DNA of 57,753 nucleotides from positions 1 through 57,753 of the forward strand of contig CAKPJK010000004.1 of NCBI GenBank assembly GCA_934162615.1, in the 5' to 3' direction. Origin of the DNA: an uncultured Clostridia bacterium. GTDB lineage: Bacteria > Bacillota > Clostridia > TANB77 > CAG-508. Position 1 is the first letter of the stretch. Each line of letters opens with the position of its first letter. Positions 1 to 9,398 of this stretch are shown in pieces. The translations under genes were made by a program, and so were the position numbers. The notes beneath the pieces were generated by a model. The model saw only the letters and a list, made by a program, of their open reading frames with translations. It had not been told where the DNA came from and searched no databases.

Positions 1-1565
1 ATGTTATGTTCGTCTAATACTTTAAATATTTTTTCTATTTCTTTAGCTTTTCCTTGTGCTAATACTGATAAACAGTTTTCTATTGTTTCTTTTGATATTT
101 TATGATTTTCTAACACTTTTAATATTTCTTCTATTTCTTTAGCTTTTCCTCGTGCTAATACTGATAAACAGTTCTCTATTGTTTCTTTTGATATCTTATG
201 TGCGTCTAATACTTTAAATATTTTTTCTATTTCTTTGGCTTTTCCTCGTGCTAATACTGATAAACAGTTCTCTATTGTTTCTTTTGATATATTATGTGCA
301 TTTAATACTTCAAATATTTCTTCTATTTCTTTAGCTTTTCCTTGTGCTAATACTGATAAACAGTTTTCTATTGTTTCTTTTGATATATTATGTGCATTTA
401 ATACTTCAAATATTTTTTCTATTTCTTTAGCTTTTCCTTGTATTTTTCCTAGCGCTAATACTGATAAACAGTTTTCTATTGTTTCTTTTGATATGTTATG
501 TTCGTCTAATACTTTAAATATTTCTTCTATTTCTTTGGCTTTTCCTTTTTTTAATACTGATAAACAGTTCTCTATTGTTTCTTTTGATATGTTATGTTCG
601 TCTAATACTTTAAATATTTTTTCTATTTCTTTAGCTTTTCCTTGTGCTAATACTGATAAACAGTTCTCTATTGTTTCTCTTGATATGTTATGTGTGTCTA
701 ATACTTTAAATATTTCTTCTATTTCTTTGGCATTTCCTCGTGCTAATACATATAAACAGTTTTCTATTGTTTCTTTTGATATATTATGTGCGTCTAATAC
801 TTTGAATATTTCTTCTATTTCTTTGGCTTTTCCTTGTGCTAATACTGATAAACAGTTTTCTATTATTTTTTTTGATATATTATGTGAGTCTAATACTTTA
901 AATATTTCTTCTATTTCTTTGGCTTTTCCTACTGCTAATACATATAAACAGTTTTCTATTGTTTCTTTTGATATGTTATGTTCGTCTAATACTTTAAATA
1001 TTTCTTCTATTTCACTTGCTTTTCCTACTGCTAATACATATAAACAATTCTCTATGGTTTCTTTTGATATGTTATGTGCGTCTAATACTTTAAATATTTC
1101 TTCTATTTCACTTGCTTTTCCTCTTTCCAATACTGATAAACAATTTTCTATTGTTTCTTTTGATATTTGATGTTTTTCTAACACTTCAAATATTTTTTCT
1201 ATTTCACTTGCTTTTCCGCGTGCTAATACTGATAAACCGTTTTCTATTGTTTCTTTTGATATGTTATGTGCGTCTAATACTTTAAATATTTTTTCTATTT
1301 CTTTAGCTTTTCCTACTGCTAATACATATAAACAGTTCTCTATTGTTTCTTTTGATATATTATGTGCGTCTAATACTTTAAATATTTCTTCTATTTCACT
1401 TGCTTTTCCTTGTGCTAATACTAATAAACCGTTTTCTATTATTTCTTTTGATATATTATGTGCGTCTAATACTTCAAATATTTTTTCTATTTCAAAAGTG
1501 TCATTTTTAAACAAAATACTTATACATTTAGATATTTTTTCTAGCGCTATATTATTATTAATTAA
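1..1565. repeat. Tandem 96-bp coding repeats, about 15 copies plus one degenerate copy
   Basis: The repeat period is 96 bp, visible as the recurring block reading TCTATTGTTTCTTTTGATAT on the plus strand at roughly 80, 176, 272, 368, 476, 572 and onward to about 1436. One unit near 437-448 has a 12-bp in-frame insertion. Differences between units fall mostly at a few codons, so the repeats are not simply a recent uniform expansion. The array continues beyond the left edge. Confidence 0.95.
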
Positions 1566-1700
1566 AACATTTAGATTTCCTCTAATTTTATCTATTTGCC
1601 CAACTTTTAATACTGTTTTACTTTTAACTATTCTACTTATTTGTTCTTCTGTAAAATCATATTCATTTAATGCATCTATCAGTTCTTCCCTGCTTATCAT
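1..1700 (-). CDS. Long tandem-repeat helical solenoid protein (mTERF-like), truncated by the window edge
   Basis: The minus frame stays open from an ATG at 1700 to the left edge, about 566 residues, so the C-terminus is missing. The start has a good Shine-Dalgarno (AGGAG) about 7 bases upstream. Residues 1 to about 50 are a diverged head. After one degenerate 32-residue unit come 15 nearly identical units of 32 residues; one carries a 4-residue insertion. Each unit looks like two helices: a first with the core ISKETIENCLSVLA, then G-K-A, then a second with the core EIEEIFKVLDAHN. The spacing of Ile/Leu and the unit length recall mTERF-type nucleic-acid-binding solenoids, but this is resemblance by eye, not a family match. 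The repeat DNA is so alike that recombination between units is likely. The true function is unknown. Open frames on the plus strand here are shadows of this gene. Confidence 0.8.
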   Translation of the reverse strand, partial: MISREELIDALNEYDFTEEQISRIVKSKTVLKVGQIDKIRGNLNVLINNNIALEKISKCISILFKNDTFEIEKIFEVLDAHNISKEIIENGLLVLAQGKASEIEEIFKVLDAHNISKETIENCLYVLAVGKAKEIEKIFKVLDAHNISKETIENGLSVLARGKASEIEKIFEVLEKHQISKETIENCLSVLERGKASEIEEIFKVLDAHNISKETIENCLYVLAVGKASEIEEIFKVLDEHNISKETIENCLYVLAVGKAKEIEEIFKVLDSHNISKKIIENCLSVLAQGKAKEIEEIFKVLDAHNISKETIENCLYVLARGNAKEIEEIFKVLDTHNISRETIENCLSVLAQGKAKEIEKIFKVLDEHNISKETIENCLSVLKKGKAKEIEEIFKVLDEHNISKETIENCLSVLALGKIQGKAKEIEKIFEVLNAHNISKETIENCLSVLAQGKAKEIEEIFEVLNAHNISKETIENCLSVLARGKAKEIEKIFKVLDAHKISKETIENCLSVLARGKAKEIEEILKVLENHKISKETIENCLSVLAQGKAKEIEKIFKVLDEHN

Positions 1701-1731
1701 AAAATTTCTCCTATTGGTTATTATATAATTT

Positions 1732-3147
1732 TCACATAATTTCACCTTTCAAATACCACATATGTTCAGAAACTATTTTAAGTTCAACCATATTTCCAAT
1801 TAAGTTTTTATCACCTTCAAAAATAACAACTTTGTTGCTATCAGTTCTACCAGTAAGCATATCCGCATTATTTTTGCTAGTACCCTCAACTAAAACTCTT
1901 TGTGTAGTTCCAACATATTTTTTATTATTTTCTGCAATTTGACTTTCGACTAAAGCCTTTAATTTATCAAATCTCACATGCTTTTGTTCTTCTGGGACTT
2001 GATTTTCCATTCTATTTCCAGGTGTTCCAACTCTTCTTGAATAAATAAACATATACACTTGCTCGAATTTTACTTTTTCTACCACATCTAATGTATCTTC
2101 AAATTCTTCATCAGTCTCACCTGGAAAACCAACAATTATATCTGTTGATAGTGTTAAGTTTGGAATTCCTGCTTTCATTTTTTCTACCAAGTTTAAATAT
2201 TGTTCCTTAGTATACTTTCTGTTCATCTCTTTTAATACTTTTGTATTTCCAGATTGTAGTGGTAAATGTACTAATTTGCATACCTTATCACATTCTGCAA
2301 TTGCTTTTATAACATCATCTGTAAAATCCTTTGGATGTGGTGATACAAATCTTATTCTTTCTATTCCATCTATTTTATTTACTGCTCTTAGTAATGTTGC
2401 AAATGAATTTACACCTTCATATTCTTCAAATTCTATGCCTTTTTCTCTTTCTACTCTTAAATATGAATTTACGTTTTGACCTAGTAATGTAATTTCTTTA
2501 TATCCTTGTTTTGCAAGTTCCTTTATTTCTTCAATTATTGCTCTAGGTTCTCTACTTCTTTCTCTTCCACGTACATATGGGACTATGCAATAACTGCAGA
2601 AATTGTTACATCCATTCATTATTGTTACAGATGCTTTTATACTACTATCTCTTTTTATTGGTAATCCTTCATATACTTTTCCATCTATATCTAATATATC
2701 TTCTAGCTTTGTTTTGTTTTCTATAACTTCATATAAATCTTGTGGAAATTTATGTAGTGTATGTGTTCCAAATATTATGTCTGTATATGGATAACTTTCT
2801 TTTATTTTGTCTGTGATGTGTTTTTCTTGCATCATGCATCCACCAATCGCTATAATCGTTCCACGTTCTTCTTTTATTTTTTTTAGTTCTCCTAATTTAC
2901 CAAATAATTTATCTTCTGCATTTTCTCTTACACAACATGTGTTAAACAATGCCAAGTCCGCTTCTTTTTGATTTTCTGTTTTTGTATAACCCATTTCTTC
3001 TAACATTCCACATAGTTTTTCTGAGTCGTTTTCGTTTAATTGGCATCCCATTGTTAGTATACTATATTTTAGGTTTTTATTTTCATTTATTTTCTTTAAT
3101 TTTTCTATATATTCTTTTTGTAAATTTATTTCGTTTTCCGTGTTCAA
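1732..3147 (-). CDS. miaB: tRNA-2-methylthio-N6-dimethylallyladenosine synthase MiaB
   Basis: This is a 471-residue radical-SAM methylthiotransferase that adds a methylthio group to i6A37 of tRNAs reading UNN codons, using two 4Fe-4S clusters. The N-terminal cluster cysteines are C35 (MGCQLNEND), C71 (NTCCVR) and C104 (GGCM). The radical-SAM motif CNNFCSYC is at C180, C184 and C187. A TRAM-like domain ends the protein. Length and motif order are normal for the family. The start is a TTG at 3147 with an AGGA ribosome binding site about 8 bases upstream; no better ATG lies before the first conserved block. It sits just upstream of the repeat-protein gene on the same strand, with 31 bases between them. 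Confidence 0.95.
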   Translation of the reverse strand: MNTENEINLQKEYIEKLKKINENKNLKYSILTMGCQLNENDSEKLCGMLEEMGYTKTENQKEADLALFNTCCVRENAEDKLFGKLGELKKIKEERGTIIAIGGCMMQEKHITDKIKESYPYTDIIFGTHTLHKFPQDLYEVIENKTKLEDILDIDGKVYEGLPIKRDSSIKASVTIMNGCNNFCSYCIVPYVRGRERSREPRAIIEEIKELAKQGYKEITLLGQNVNSYLRVEREKGIEFEEYEGVNSFATLLRAVNKIDGIERIRFVSPHPKDFTDDVIKAIAECDKVCKLVHLPLQSGNTKVLKEMNRKYTKEQYLNLVEKMKAGIPNLTLSTDIIVGFPGETDEEFEDTLDVVEKVKFEQVYMFIYSRRVGTPGNRMENQVPEEQKHVRFDKLKALVESQIAENNKKYVGTTQRVLVEGTSKNNADMLTGRTDSNKVVIFEGDKNLIGNMVELKIVSEHMWYLKGEIM

Positions 3148-3340
3148 TGTTTATTCCTACCTTTCAATTTATTTTTAATTTCTGCTTTTTTACATAATAT
3201 ATTTTATTATATTTTGTCACTTTTTGCAAGGTTTTGAAAAACTTTTTTGTTGCTTTATATAGAGGGCATTGTTACAATTCATATTCTCTGTATTTTTGTT
3301 AGTGTCTAAAAATTTGTGAGATAAATTTTCTTGGCAATAT

Positions 3341-3373
3341 AAAAAAAAGACAATCCTTATTAGGAAAGCCTTT
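3341..3373 (-). terminator. Rho-independent terminator after the DUF308 gene
   Basis: An imperfect hairpin lies between arms at 3346-3356 and 3363-3373. On the minus strand it is followed by a run of eight T. It lies just downstream of the stop of the membrane-protein gene at 3381. Confidence 0.6.
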
Positions 3374-3380
3374 CTTTTTA

Positions 3381-3917
3381 TTAATCTTTCATATAATCAT
3401 CAATTTTTTTCATAAAGATAAATCTATCAATAATATCCATTATTCCATAGATTATTATTAATATACCAACAGCAGTTAATACTATTTGTTGATTAATTAA
3501 AATAATAATTCCTGCTAATATCATTAATATTGTTAAGATTAATGATGTAGTCCAGTATGGTGATTTTACTTGTTTCCAAACCATTATTGTTTGTAAATCC
3601 ATAACTCCTGTTACTATAATCCAAATTCCTAAGATTACTCTAAAGAATGCTAGAACTGAGTCTGAAGCAAATAAAATTACTACTCCAAATATTACTGATA
3701 CTAATGATATTGTTAATAGCCAATCTTCTTTAGGTTCTGTAGTGTAATATTCTATTACTTTTAAAACACCTAAAGCAATAAATAGGATTCCTAATATTAT
3801 TGATATAGCTCCTACTGTTGCGTCTGGCTTTGCTACTAATAGTACTCCTAATACTACGAATATTAGTGATATTACTATGTCTGTCCAACTTGATCTTTTT
3901 AATATTTTTTCGAACAC
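3381..3917 (-). CDS. HdeD/DUF308 family small membrane protein
   Basis: The product is 178 residues with about six hydrophobic helices arranged as three similar pairs, each helix pair containing Gly-rich stretches such as VVLGVLLVAKP and SIILGILFIALG. This layout is that of the HdeD/DUF308 family, inner-membrane proteins linked to acid or general stress in enterobacteria but of unknown biochemical role in Bacillota. The start is a GTG at 3917 preceded by GGGAG. It stands alone, with a terminator downstream. I am confident in the family and make no claim about function. Confidence 0.75.
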   Translation of the reverse strand: MFEKILKRSSWTDIVISLIFVVLGVLLVAKPDATVGAISIILGILFIALGVLKVIEYYTTEPKEDWLLTISLVSVIFGVVILFASDSVLAFFRVILGIWIIVTGVMDLQTIMVWKQVKSPYWTTSLILTILMILAGIIILINQQIVLTAVGILIIIYGIMDIIDRFIFMKKIDDYMKD

Positions 3918-4018
3918 GTTTCTCCCTCTCTTTCTTTTGTAATTTTCTACATAATATCACATAAATCAAAAAAAGTATACAGATTTCTAAAATTTTTTAA
4001 GATTTGTTTCAAAAAATA

Positions 4019-4078
4019 TTACAGTTCACAGTCCTTGTAAAAAGTGAATTGTAAAAAAAATAGCACTCCTAGGTGCTA
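4019..4078 (-). terminator. Double hairpin terminator after rpmF
   Basis: Closest to rpmF is a perfect stem TAGCAC/GTGCTA (4061-4066 with 4073-4078), followed on the minus strand by eight T. Immediately beyond is a second inverted repeat, TTACAGTTCAC with GTGAATTGTAA (4019-4029 and 4044-4054, one mismatch). The first alone would make a good terminator; the second may back it up. Confidence 0.75.
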
Positions 4079-4083
4079 CTTAA

Positions 4084-4275
4084 TTATGCATTTTCAGTTT
4101 CTTTTTTTGCTACTACTTGTTTTCCATCATAGTATCCACAGTTTGAGCAAACTCTGTGTGGCATTACTGGTTCATGACAATTTGGGCATGTAGCAAATTT
4201 TGGTTCTTCTTTTTTCCATGTTGATCTTTTAGCATGTGTTCTTGCTTTAGACCATCTTCTTTTTGGTTGTGCCAT
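4084..4275 (-). CDS. rpmF: 50S ribosomal protein L32
   Basis: A 63-residue protein starting MAQPKRRWSKARTHAKRS, the conserved basic head of L32, followed by a four-cysteine zinc ribbon (CPNC then CSNC). It is therefore the zinc-binding C+ form. L32 sits near the exit region of the large subunit. The ribosome binding site is GGGGGG about 7 bases before the ATG. The gene has its own consensus promoter at 4352-4380 and a strong terminator, so it looks monocistronic. The YceD/DUF177 gene that often precedes rpmF is absent here. Confidence 0.97.
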   Translation of the reverse strand: MAQPKRRWSKARTHAKRSTWKKEEPKFATCPNCHEPVMPHRVCSNCGYYDGKQVVAKKETENA

Positions 4276-4351
4276 TTCTATTCCCCCCTTGCTTAAAGAT
4301 ATATTTGTTTATATCTATTTGAAATTTTATCGATTTATTTTGTACTATAAA

Positions 4352-4380
4352 ATTATACAAGTATTTTTTTATTTTGTCAA
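4352..4380 (-). promoter_or_regulatory. Consensus sigma-A promoter for rpmF
   Basis: Reading the minus strand, TTGACA (4375-4380) and TATAAT (4352-4357) are separated by exactly 17 bases, a perfect match to the housekeeping consensus. It lies about 75 bases upstream of the rpmF start, just after the stop of the DUF5662 gene. Confidence 0.85.
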
Positions 4381-4392
4381 CTATTTTCTTTC

Positions 4393-4974
4393 TTAAATTT
4401 TAATCTCTTCATTTTTTTTACTTTTTTCGTTATAATCTATACAATATTTCTTATATAATGCTTTTACATTTTTCTTAGTTAATGATTTATCTATTCCATC
4501 TTTACTAACCTGCGTTAAAAATTCAGTAATTAATGCTTCAATTTGATCATTAACAAGAGTCTTATCTCTTTCATGTAACCAATATTCTAGTTCATATTCT
4601 TTTGTCCAGTCTTTTCCTTTATATACAATTCCTGCAGCCAATTTATCACATAACATTTCTGCCACATATTGATATGGAATAATTGGAGTTTTATCTGGCG
4701 CACTTAAATCTACCCAATAGTCTGTATGATGCTTATTTCTACCCTTGTGATGTAGCCATGCTTGTGAATATCCTTTGTCCTTTTTTGCATCTGTTATTGG
4801 TGAATGTTTTCCATTAAAATATTTTACTCCTTCCCAAAATTCTGTAGGCGAATATTTTGATAAATCATGAACTAAACCTCTCCAAGGTTGTCCTACTTTG
4901 CAGCATAATTTGAATACTACCCATTTGTGTCTTGTTATTACCTTAAAATGTCCTACTATATTTTTTAAGTACAT
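4393..4974 (-). CDS. DUF5662 family protein
   Basis: The protein is rich in paired His/Asp motifs: LVHDLSKYSP, WLHHKGRNKHHTDYW and a YELEYWLHERDK tail segment. These match the pattern of the DUF5662 family, which resembles metal-dependent HD-type hydrolases; no substrate is known. An ATG at 4983 is in frame, but its AGAGGAG touches it with no spacing, so I prefer the ATG at 4974, which has that ribosome binding site 9 bases upstream (193 residues). It is divergent from asnB. Confidence 0.75.
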   Translation of the reverse strand: MYLKNIVGHFKVITRHKWVVFKLCCKVGQPWRGLVHDLSKYSPTEFWEGVKYFNGKHSPITDAKKDKGYSQAWLHHKGRNKHHTDYWVDLSAPDKTPIIPYQYVAEMLCDKLAAGIVYKGKDWTKEYELEYWLHERDKTLVNDQIEALITEFLTQVSKDGIDKSLTKKNVKALYKKYCIDYNEKSKKNEEIKI

Positions 4975-5149
4975 ATATTTCATCTCCTCTTACTACATAT
5001 TTAGTTTATCACATATTTTTTTCAAAAGCAACTTTTTGAAAAAATTGCATATACTATTAAAGATGCTAATAAATATTGTTAAAATTTGCACTTTTTTTAA
5101 TTGTCATCATATTTTATTGGCTACATTTATCAAAATCGGAGGTTTATAT

Positions 5150-6998
5150 ATGTGTGGTTTTGTTGGTTTTGTTGATTTTAAAAATGATGTTTCTTCTAAG
5201 AAAAATATCTTATTAAATATGAATTCCACTCTGGCTAAAAGAGGTCCAGATGAAGATGGATATTACATAGATAAGAATGTTGCTTTAGGTCATAAACGTC
5301 TAATTGTTATTGACCCTGAACGGTGGAAAGCAACCAATGATAGAAAAGTATTCTTATGGTGAATATGTTATTGTTTATAATGGTCAAATTTACAATACTA
5401 AAGAATTGAAAGAAACTTTGTCTGAAAATGGATTTACTTTTAATGGTCATTGTGATACTGAGGTTTTATTAAAATCCTATATTCACTATGGAAATGATGT
5501 TGTTCATCATCTTAATGGAATTTTTGCTTTTGCTATTTGGAATAGTAGAAAAAAAGAACTTTTTATCGCTCGTGACCATTTTGGGGTGAAGCCGCTATTT
5601 TATACAATGAAAAATGGTAGTCTGATTTTTGGTTCTGAAATTAAGGCTTTATTCGAGTATCCTGGAATTGAAAAAATACTGGATAATCAAGGTATTGGCG
5701 AATTATTTGGAATTGGTCCAGCTCATACCCCTGGGACTACAGTTTTTAAGGATATTTATGAGCTAAAACCTGCTCATTGTGCTACTTTTAATAATTATGG
5801 CTTGCACATTGAACGCTATTGGAAATTAAAATCTAAAAACCATACTGATAGTTTTGGAACTACTTGTCAAAAGGTTAAGTTTTTGTTGAATGATGCTATT
5901 ACTAGACAACTTGTTTCTGATGTTCCTTTATGTACCTTCCTTTCTGGTGGTCTTGACTCAAGTATTATTACAAAATTTGCTTCTGATTATTGTAAGGATA
6001 ATGGATTACCGCCTTTAGATACTTACTCTATCGATTATGTGGATAATGATAAAAATTTTGTTAAAAGCGATTTTCAACCGAATTCAGATAATTATTACAT
6101 CAATTTAATGAATAGAGATTTACACACAAATCATCATCAAATTGTTATTGATACTCCTGAACTTGCAGAATATTTGGAAGATGCTATGATTGCTCGTGAT
6201 ATGCCTGGTATGGCTGATATTGATTCTTCTTTATTGCTATTCTGTAAAAATGTAAAAAAAGAGATGACTGTTTCTCTTACTGGTGAATGTGCCGATGAAA
6301 TTTTTGGCGGATATCCTTGGTTCTTCCGTGAAGATGCTTTAAATAGTGGAACTTTCCCTTGGTCTATTGCAATTGACGAAAGGCAAAGACTCTTGAATCC
6401 ATCTATTGGTCAAAAGGTTAATTTAAAAAGTTATATTGATTATAGATATAATGAGAGTTTATCTGAAGTTGAAATTTTGGATTCAGATTCACCTGAAACT
6501 GCCGAAAAAAGAAAGATTTCACACCTTACCTTGAATTGGTTTATGCAAACTCTTTTGGACCGTTCTGATAGAATGGCTATGTATAATGGTTTTGAGCTTC
6601 GTGTTCCATTTTGTGATTATCGTTTGGCTCAATATGTGTGGAATATCCCTTGGGAAATAAAGGCTTTGAATGGACGTGAAAAAGGTTTGCTTAGATATAT
6701 CTGTAAAGATTTCTTGCCTGATGAAATTGTTGATAGAAAAAAATCTCCTTATCCTAAGACTCATAATCCTACTTATTTGGCTAAGGTTAAGGGCATGCTT
6801 ACTGATATTATGAAGGATAAAAATGCTCCTATCAACAGCCTTCTTAATCGAGATTATATTTTGGAGATTTTGAATACTGATGGTTCTGCTTTTTCTCGCC
6901 CTTGGTTTGGGCAACTTATGACTGGGCCTCAACTTATGGCTTATTTGTGCCAGGTTAATATGTGGCTTGAGAGATATCAACCAAAGATTGAATTATAA
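5150..6998 (+). CDS. asnB: Asparagine synthase (glutamine-hydrolysing), interrupted by a +1 frameshift at a CGG codon
   Basis: The enzyme makes asparagine from aspartate, glutamine and ATP. The start ATG at 5150 follows GGAGG and gives MCGFVGF, with the catalytic Cys2 of class II glutamine amidotransferases. RGPDEDG, CDTEVLL and the synthase P-loop LSGGLDSS are present. After 57 codons the frame breaks at CGG (5321-5323). If C5321 is skipped, the reading continues as DPEGGKQPM, the usual family sequence, and runs open to 6998. The gene length is 3n+1, which gives a 615-residue protein with no other lesion. In the zero frame translation would stop about 13 codons later. Conservation of the rest argues against a pseudogene. 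It is the only plus-strand gene I accept, and remnants of a second copy lie at 13110-13637. Confidence 0.9.
5321..5323 (+). other. In-frame CGG at the +1 frameshift of asnB
   Basis: The zero-frame codons are CCT GAA CGG TGG. Skipping the C gives CCT GAA GGT GGA AAG, which is P-E-G-G-K, as expected for asparagine synthases. Confidence 0.85.
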
Positions 6999-7025
6999 AT
7001 AAAATTGGGATTCTGGTTTATAATG

Positions 7026-7071
7026 TACCCAATGGAATAGACACTAAAAAAGAATGTCTTCACATTGGGTA
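7026..7071. terminator. Long two-stage hairpin after asnB
   Basis: A perfect 9-bp outer stem TACCCAATG/CATTGGGTA (7026-7034 and 7063-7071) encloses an inner AGACA/TGTCT stem. It lies 28 bases after the asnB stop and before the convergent gene ending at 7153. It may terminate transcription from either side, but the T-rich tail is weak, so a conserved RNA or DNA structure is an alternative. Confidence 0.5.
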
Positions 7072-7152
7072 TATTATATTCATAAAACCTCTTTTTAATT
7101 TTTATAGGTTAAGTTCTAGTAACACACCATTGCTTGTTATAACATATTCTAG

Positions 7153-8442
7153 TTATGTAAATTTTATTGTTTCTATATCATCTCTAAAATATAATCCATT
7201 CATTTTTATAGTGTAAAAATCTTCTATTAACTCTTTCTTTAATTTGTCAAAATTTTTTCCTGTTCTTCTTAATGCAAATACTCTTCCCCCTGATGGAATA
7301 ATATAATTATCTTTTTTTACAATATGTTCTCCTATAATATCAGTATCATTTTTTATTTTTTCTAAATTCCTTATATTTTCATTGAAATATTTTCTTTCTA
7401 CTTCTGGATATCCTGCTGAAAAACCATACATTGTTACTGAATAATAATCTTTTTTCCAAAAATTTTCTATTTCTTCTACATTGTTGTAAAAAGCTTCAAT
7501 AAAATCTATAAATGGTTTATTTAAAAGCCCTAAGATAGATAGCCATTCTGGATTCCCCGTTCTAGTATTATATTCTAGAATATAAGGTTTTCCAGTATTA
7601 GATATCATTACTCCTATGTATAATATATAATTATATTCTATATTTTCATTTTTAAAACCTTTGATTGTAGGTTCAATAATTTCAAGTTTTATCTTATCAA
7701 GCAATTTTTTAGGTATACTTTTGTTTTCTGCAACAGATGCCGTTCCTGCTGTCATAGGGCCTTCATTTCTTGGATATTTTTTCTTATAATCTTGTACTAA
7801 TGGCAGAATTGTATATTTTCCATTGTTTATCATAATGTGTAAAGACAACTCATATCCAATAATTTTTTCTTCTATTATTAATCTTGCATTTGGTGTTGAA
7901 TTAAATAATCTATGAATGTCTTTTATTGCATCTTCCATATTTTCTGGAACTGCGGTTCTTTCAAATGAATTTTTAGAAAACTGGTCCACTTTAAATACAT
8001 ATCCATATTTTGTTTTATTCCAATTTTCTTGAATATATTTAATTGCATTATTCTCACTGTCAGCAACATAATAATCAGGAGTATTTATATTATTCCTTAC
8101 CATAAATTTTTTGGCATATTCCTTAACAGTTTCTAACTTTGCTACCTCTTTTGTAATACCAAATGTTTCAAACCCTGCTTTTCTAAATTCTTCTGTAGCA
8201 CCATTAGCCAAATCTTTTCTATTACTTACTATAACTAAATCTGGTTTATATTTTTTTGCAAAATTTATTGCTTCATTAATTGATTTGATATAATAAACAT
8301 TTTTATATTTTTCCATCAATGCATTTTTATTAGTTATTAATGAACAAAATTCAATATTTTCACATTTTTCCAATTCAATATGATTAGCATGATCTCTACC
8401 ATTTCCTATTCCATATAATATTATTCTACTAAACTTTTTCAT
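7153..8442 (-). CDS. ATP-grasp ligase, PurD (GARS)-like
   Basis: The 429-residue protein has the size and layout of phosphoribosylamine-glycine ligase. The N-terminal domain begins with a GIGNGRDHA motif, like the GxGGREHA of PurD. Later come PDLVIVSNRKDLANG, YELSLHIM, a GPMTAGTAS loop and the ATP-grasp metal-binding segment LEYNTRTGNPEW. Several positions differ from true PurD, and no purine genes are nearby. It is the last gene of a run with a PanC-like ligase, a HisRS-like protein and a permease, separated from panC-like by only 4 bases. I infer a carboxylate-amine ligase recruited to a specialised small-molecule pathway. The substrate is unknown. Confidence 0.8.
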   Translation of the reverse strand: MKKFSRIILYGIGNGRDHANHIELEKCENIEFCSLITNKNALMEKYKNVYYIKSINEAINFAKKYKPDLVIVSNRKDLANGATEEFRKAGFETFGITKEVAKLETVKEYAKKFMVRNNINTPDYYVADSENNAIKYIQENWNKTKYGYVFKVDQFSKNSFERTAVPENMEDAIKDIHRLFNSTPNARLIIEEKIIGYELSLHIMINNGKYTILPLVQDYKKKYPRNEGPMTAGTASVAENKSIPKKLLDKIKLEIIEPTIKGFKNENIEYNYILYIGVMISNTGKPYILEYNTRTGNPEWLSILGLLNKPFIDFIEAFYNNVEEIENFWKKDYYSVTMYGFSAGYPEVERKYFNENIRNLEKIKNDTDIIGEHIVKKDNYIIPSGGRVFALRRTGKNFDKLKKELIEDFYTIKMNGLYFRDDIETIKFT

Positions 8443-8446
8443 TTTT

Positions 8447-9370
8447 CTATTCTCCCTTTATAAATGGTGGATATTCATCATCTAGCCATATAACAGGTGG
8501 TCCATTTTTTAATTCCTCTTCATTTCTAATAAATAATCCATCAAAATATCTCTTTTTTCCATCGGTTAAGTCAATATGAAAAATTATTGGTAATGTTATT
8601 TCCTCTGGCTCTGTAAAATCTAATGGTTTTGCTATTTTTATGTATTCAATATTAAAATATTTCATTGGTTCTTTCATCAAACATTCAGTCATAATATCTT
8701 TTATCTTTTGAGCATTTTTTTCACCATTTAAGATTGCTTTTCTTCCTTCTTCACATGCATCGCTCAATCTTTTGAATTCTTTTATTTTATTTTCAGGTAA
8801 ATTCATTAGTCTTGAAGAAATTGCAATTCCACTTTTATATCTAACAGTTGGAACTTCTCTAACTATAATATCATCTTGAAATAAATCCTTTAATGCTCTT
8901 TCTACCAGTATAACCTGTCCTATATCCTTTAACCCCCAATAAGTTCTAGTCGGTTTTGTAAACAATATCCATCTAACACTCATTGTTATCATTCCTTTAA
9001 ATAAATATGGAACAGCAACTCCATTTAATCTCTTGTAACATTCTCCTTGATCCAAATATGTTCTAAAATCATTAGGATATATTTCTTCTGTTTTAGGACA
9101 AATTATATGTGTTGCGCCATGTTCCTCAGCAAATTTACAATCCTTATTAATATCATATTCATATTTTGAACCTGGTGCTAATTGTGCAACATTTGGATAT
9201 ATACTAATTACAGTACATTCATTTTCTTTTGCAGATAGTTCTATTAATTTTGCATGACCTATATGCAAAGCTCCTAAAGTATGTATAGAGCCTATTGTTT
9301 TACCTTGTTCATGTAATTTTTTAAGTCCTTCTCTTGCTTCTTCAAGAGACTTCCATATTACAGCTGACAT
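8447..9370 (-). CDS. Diverged pantothenate synthetase (PanC)-like ligase
   Basis: The 307-residue protein shows the adenylating nucleotidyltransferase fold of PanC: a HxGH signature as LGALHIGHAKLI, SIYPNVAQL in place of SIFVNPxQF, YWGLKDIGQV in place of the KD-x-QQ segment, and SGIAISSRLMNL in place of DGLAxSSRN. PanC activates pantoate as an adenylate and joins it to beta-alanine. The changed substrate-loop residues suggest a different acid or amine. No panB or panD is nearby. The ribosome binding site is AGGTGG. It is probably co-transcribed with the HisRS-like gene upstream and the PurD-like gene downstream. Confidence 0.8.
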   Translation of the reverse strand: MSAVIWKSLEEAREGLKKLHEQGKTIGSIHTLGALHIGHAKLIELSAKENECTVISIYPNVAQLAPGSKYEYDINKDCKFAEEHGATHIICPKTEEIYPNDFRTYLDQGECYKRLNGVAVPYLFKGMITMSVRWILFTKPTRTYWGLKDIGQVILVERALKDLFQDDIIVREVPTVRYKSGIAISSRLMNLPENKIKEFKRLSDACEEGRKAILNGEKNAQKIKDIMTECLMKEPMKYFNIEYIKIAKPLDFTEPEEITLPIIFHIDLTDGKKRYFDGLFIRNEEELKNGPPVIWLDDEYPPFIKGE

Positions 9371-9398
9371 AATTTAATTCCACCTTTCATTATTATAA

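Noticed and set aside
235..1728. Plus-strand open frames over the repeat region
   Set aside because: They are antisense shadows: the minus frame has the start codon, ribosome binding site and helical repeat logic, while the plus frames lack ribosome binding sites.
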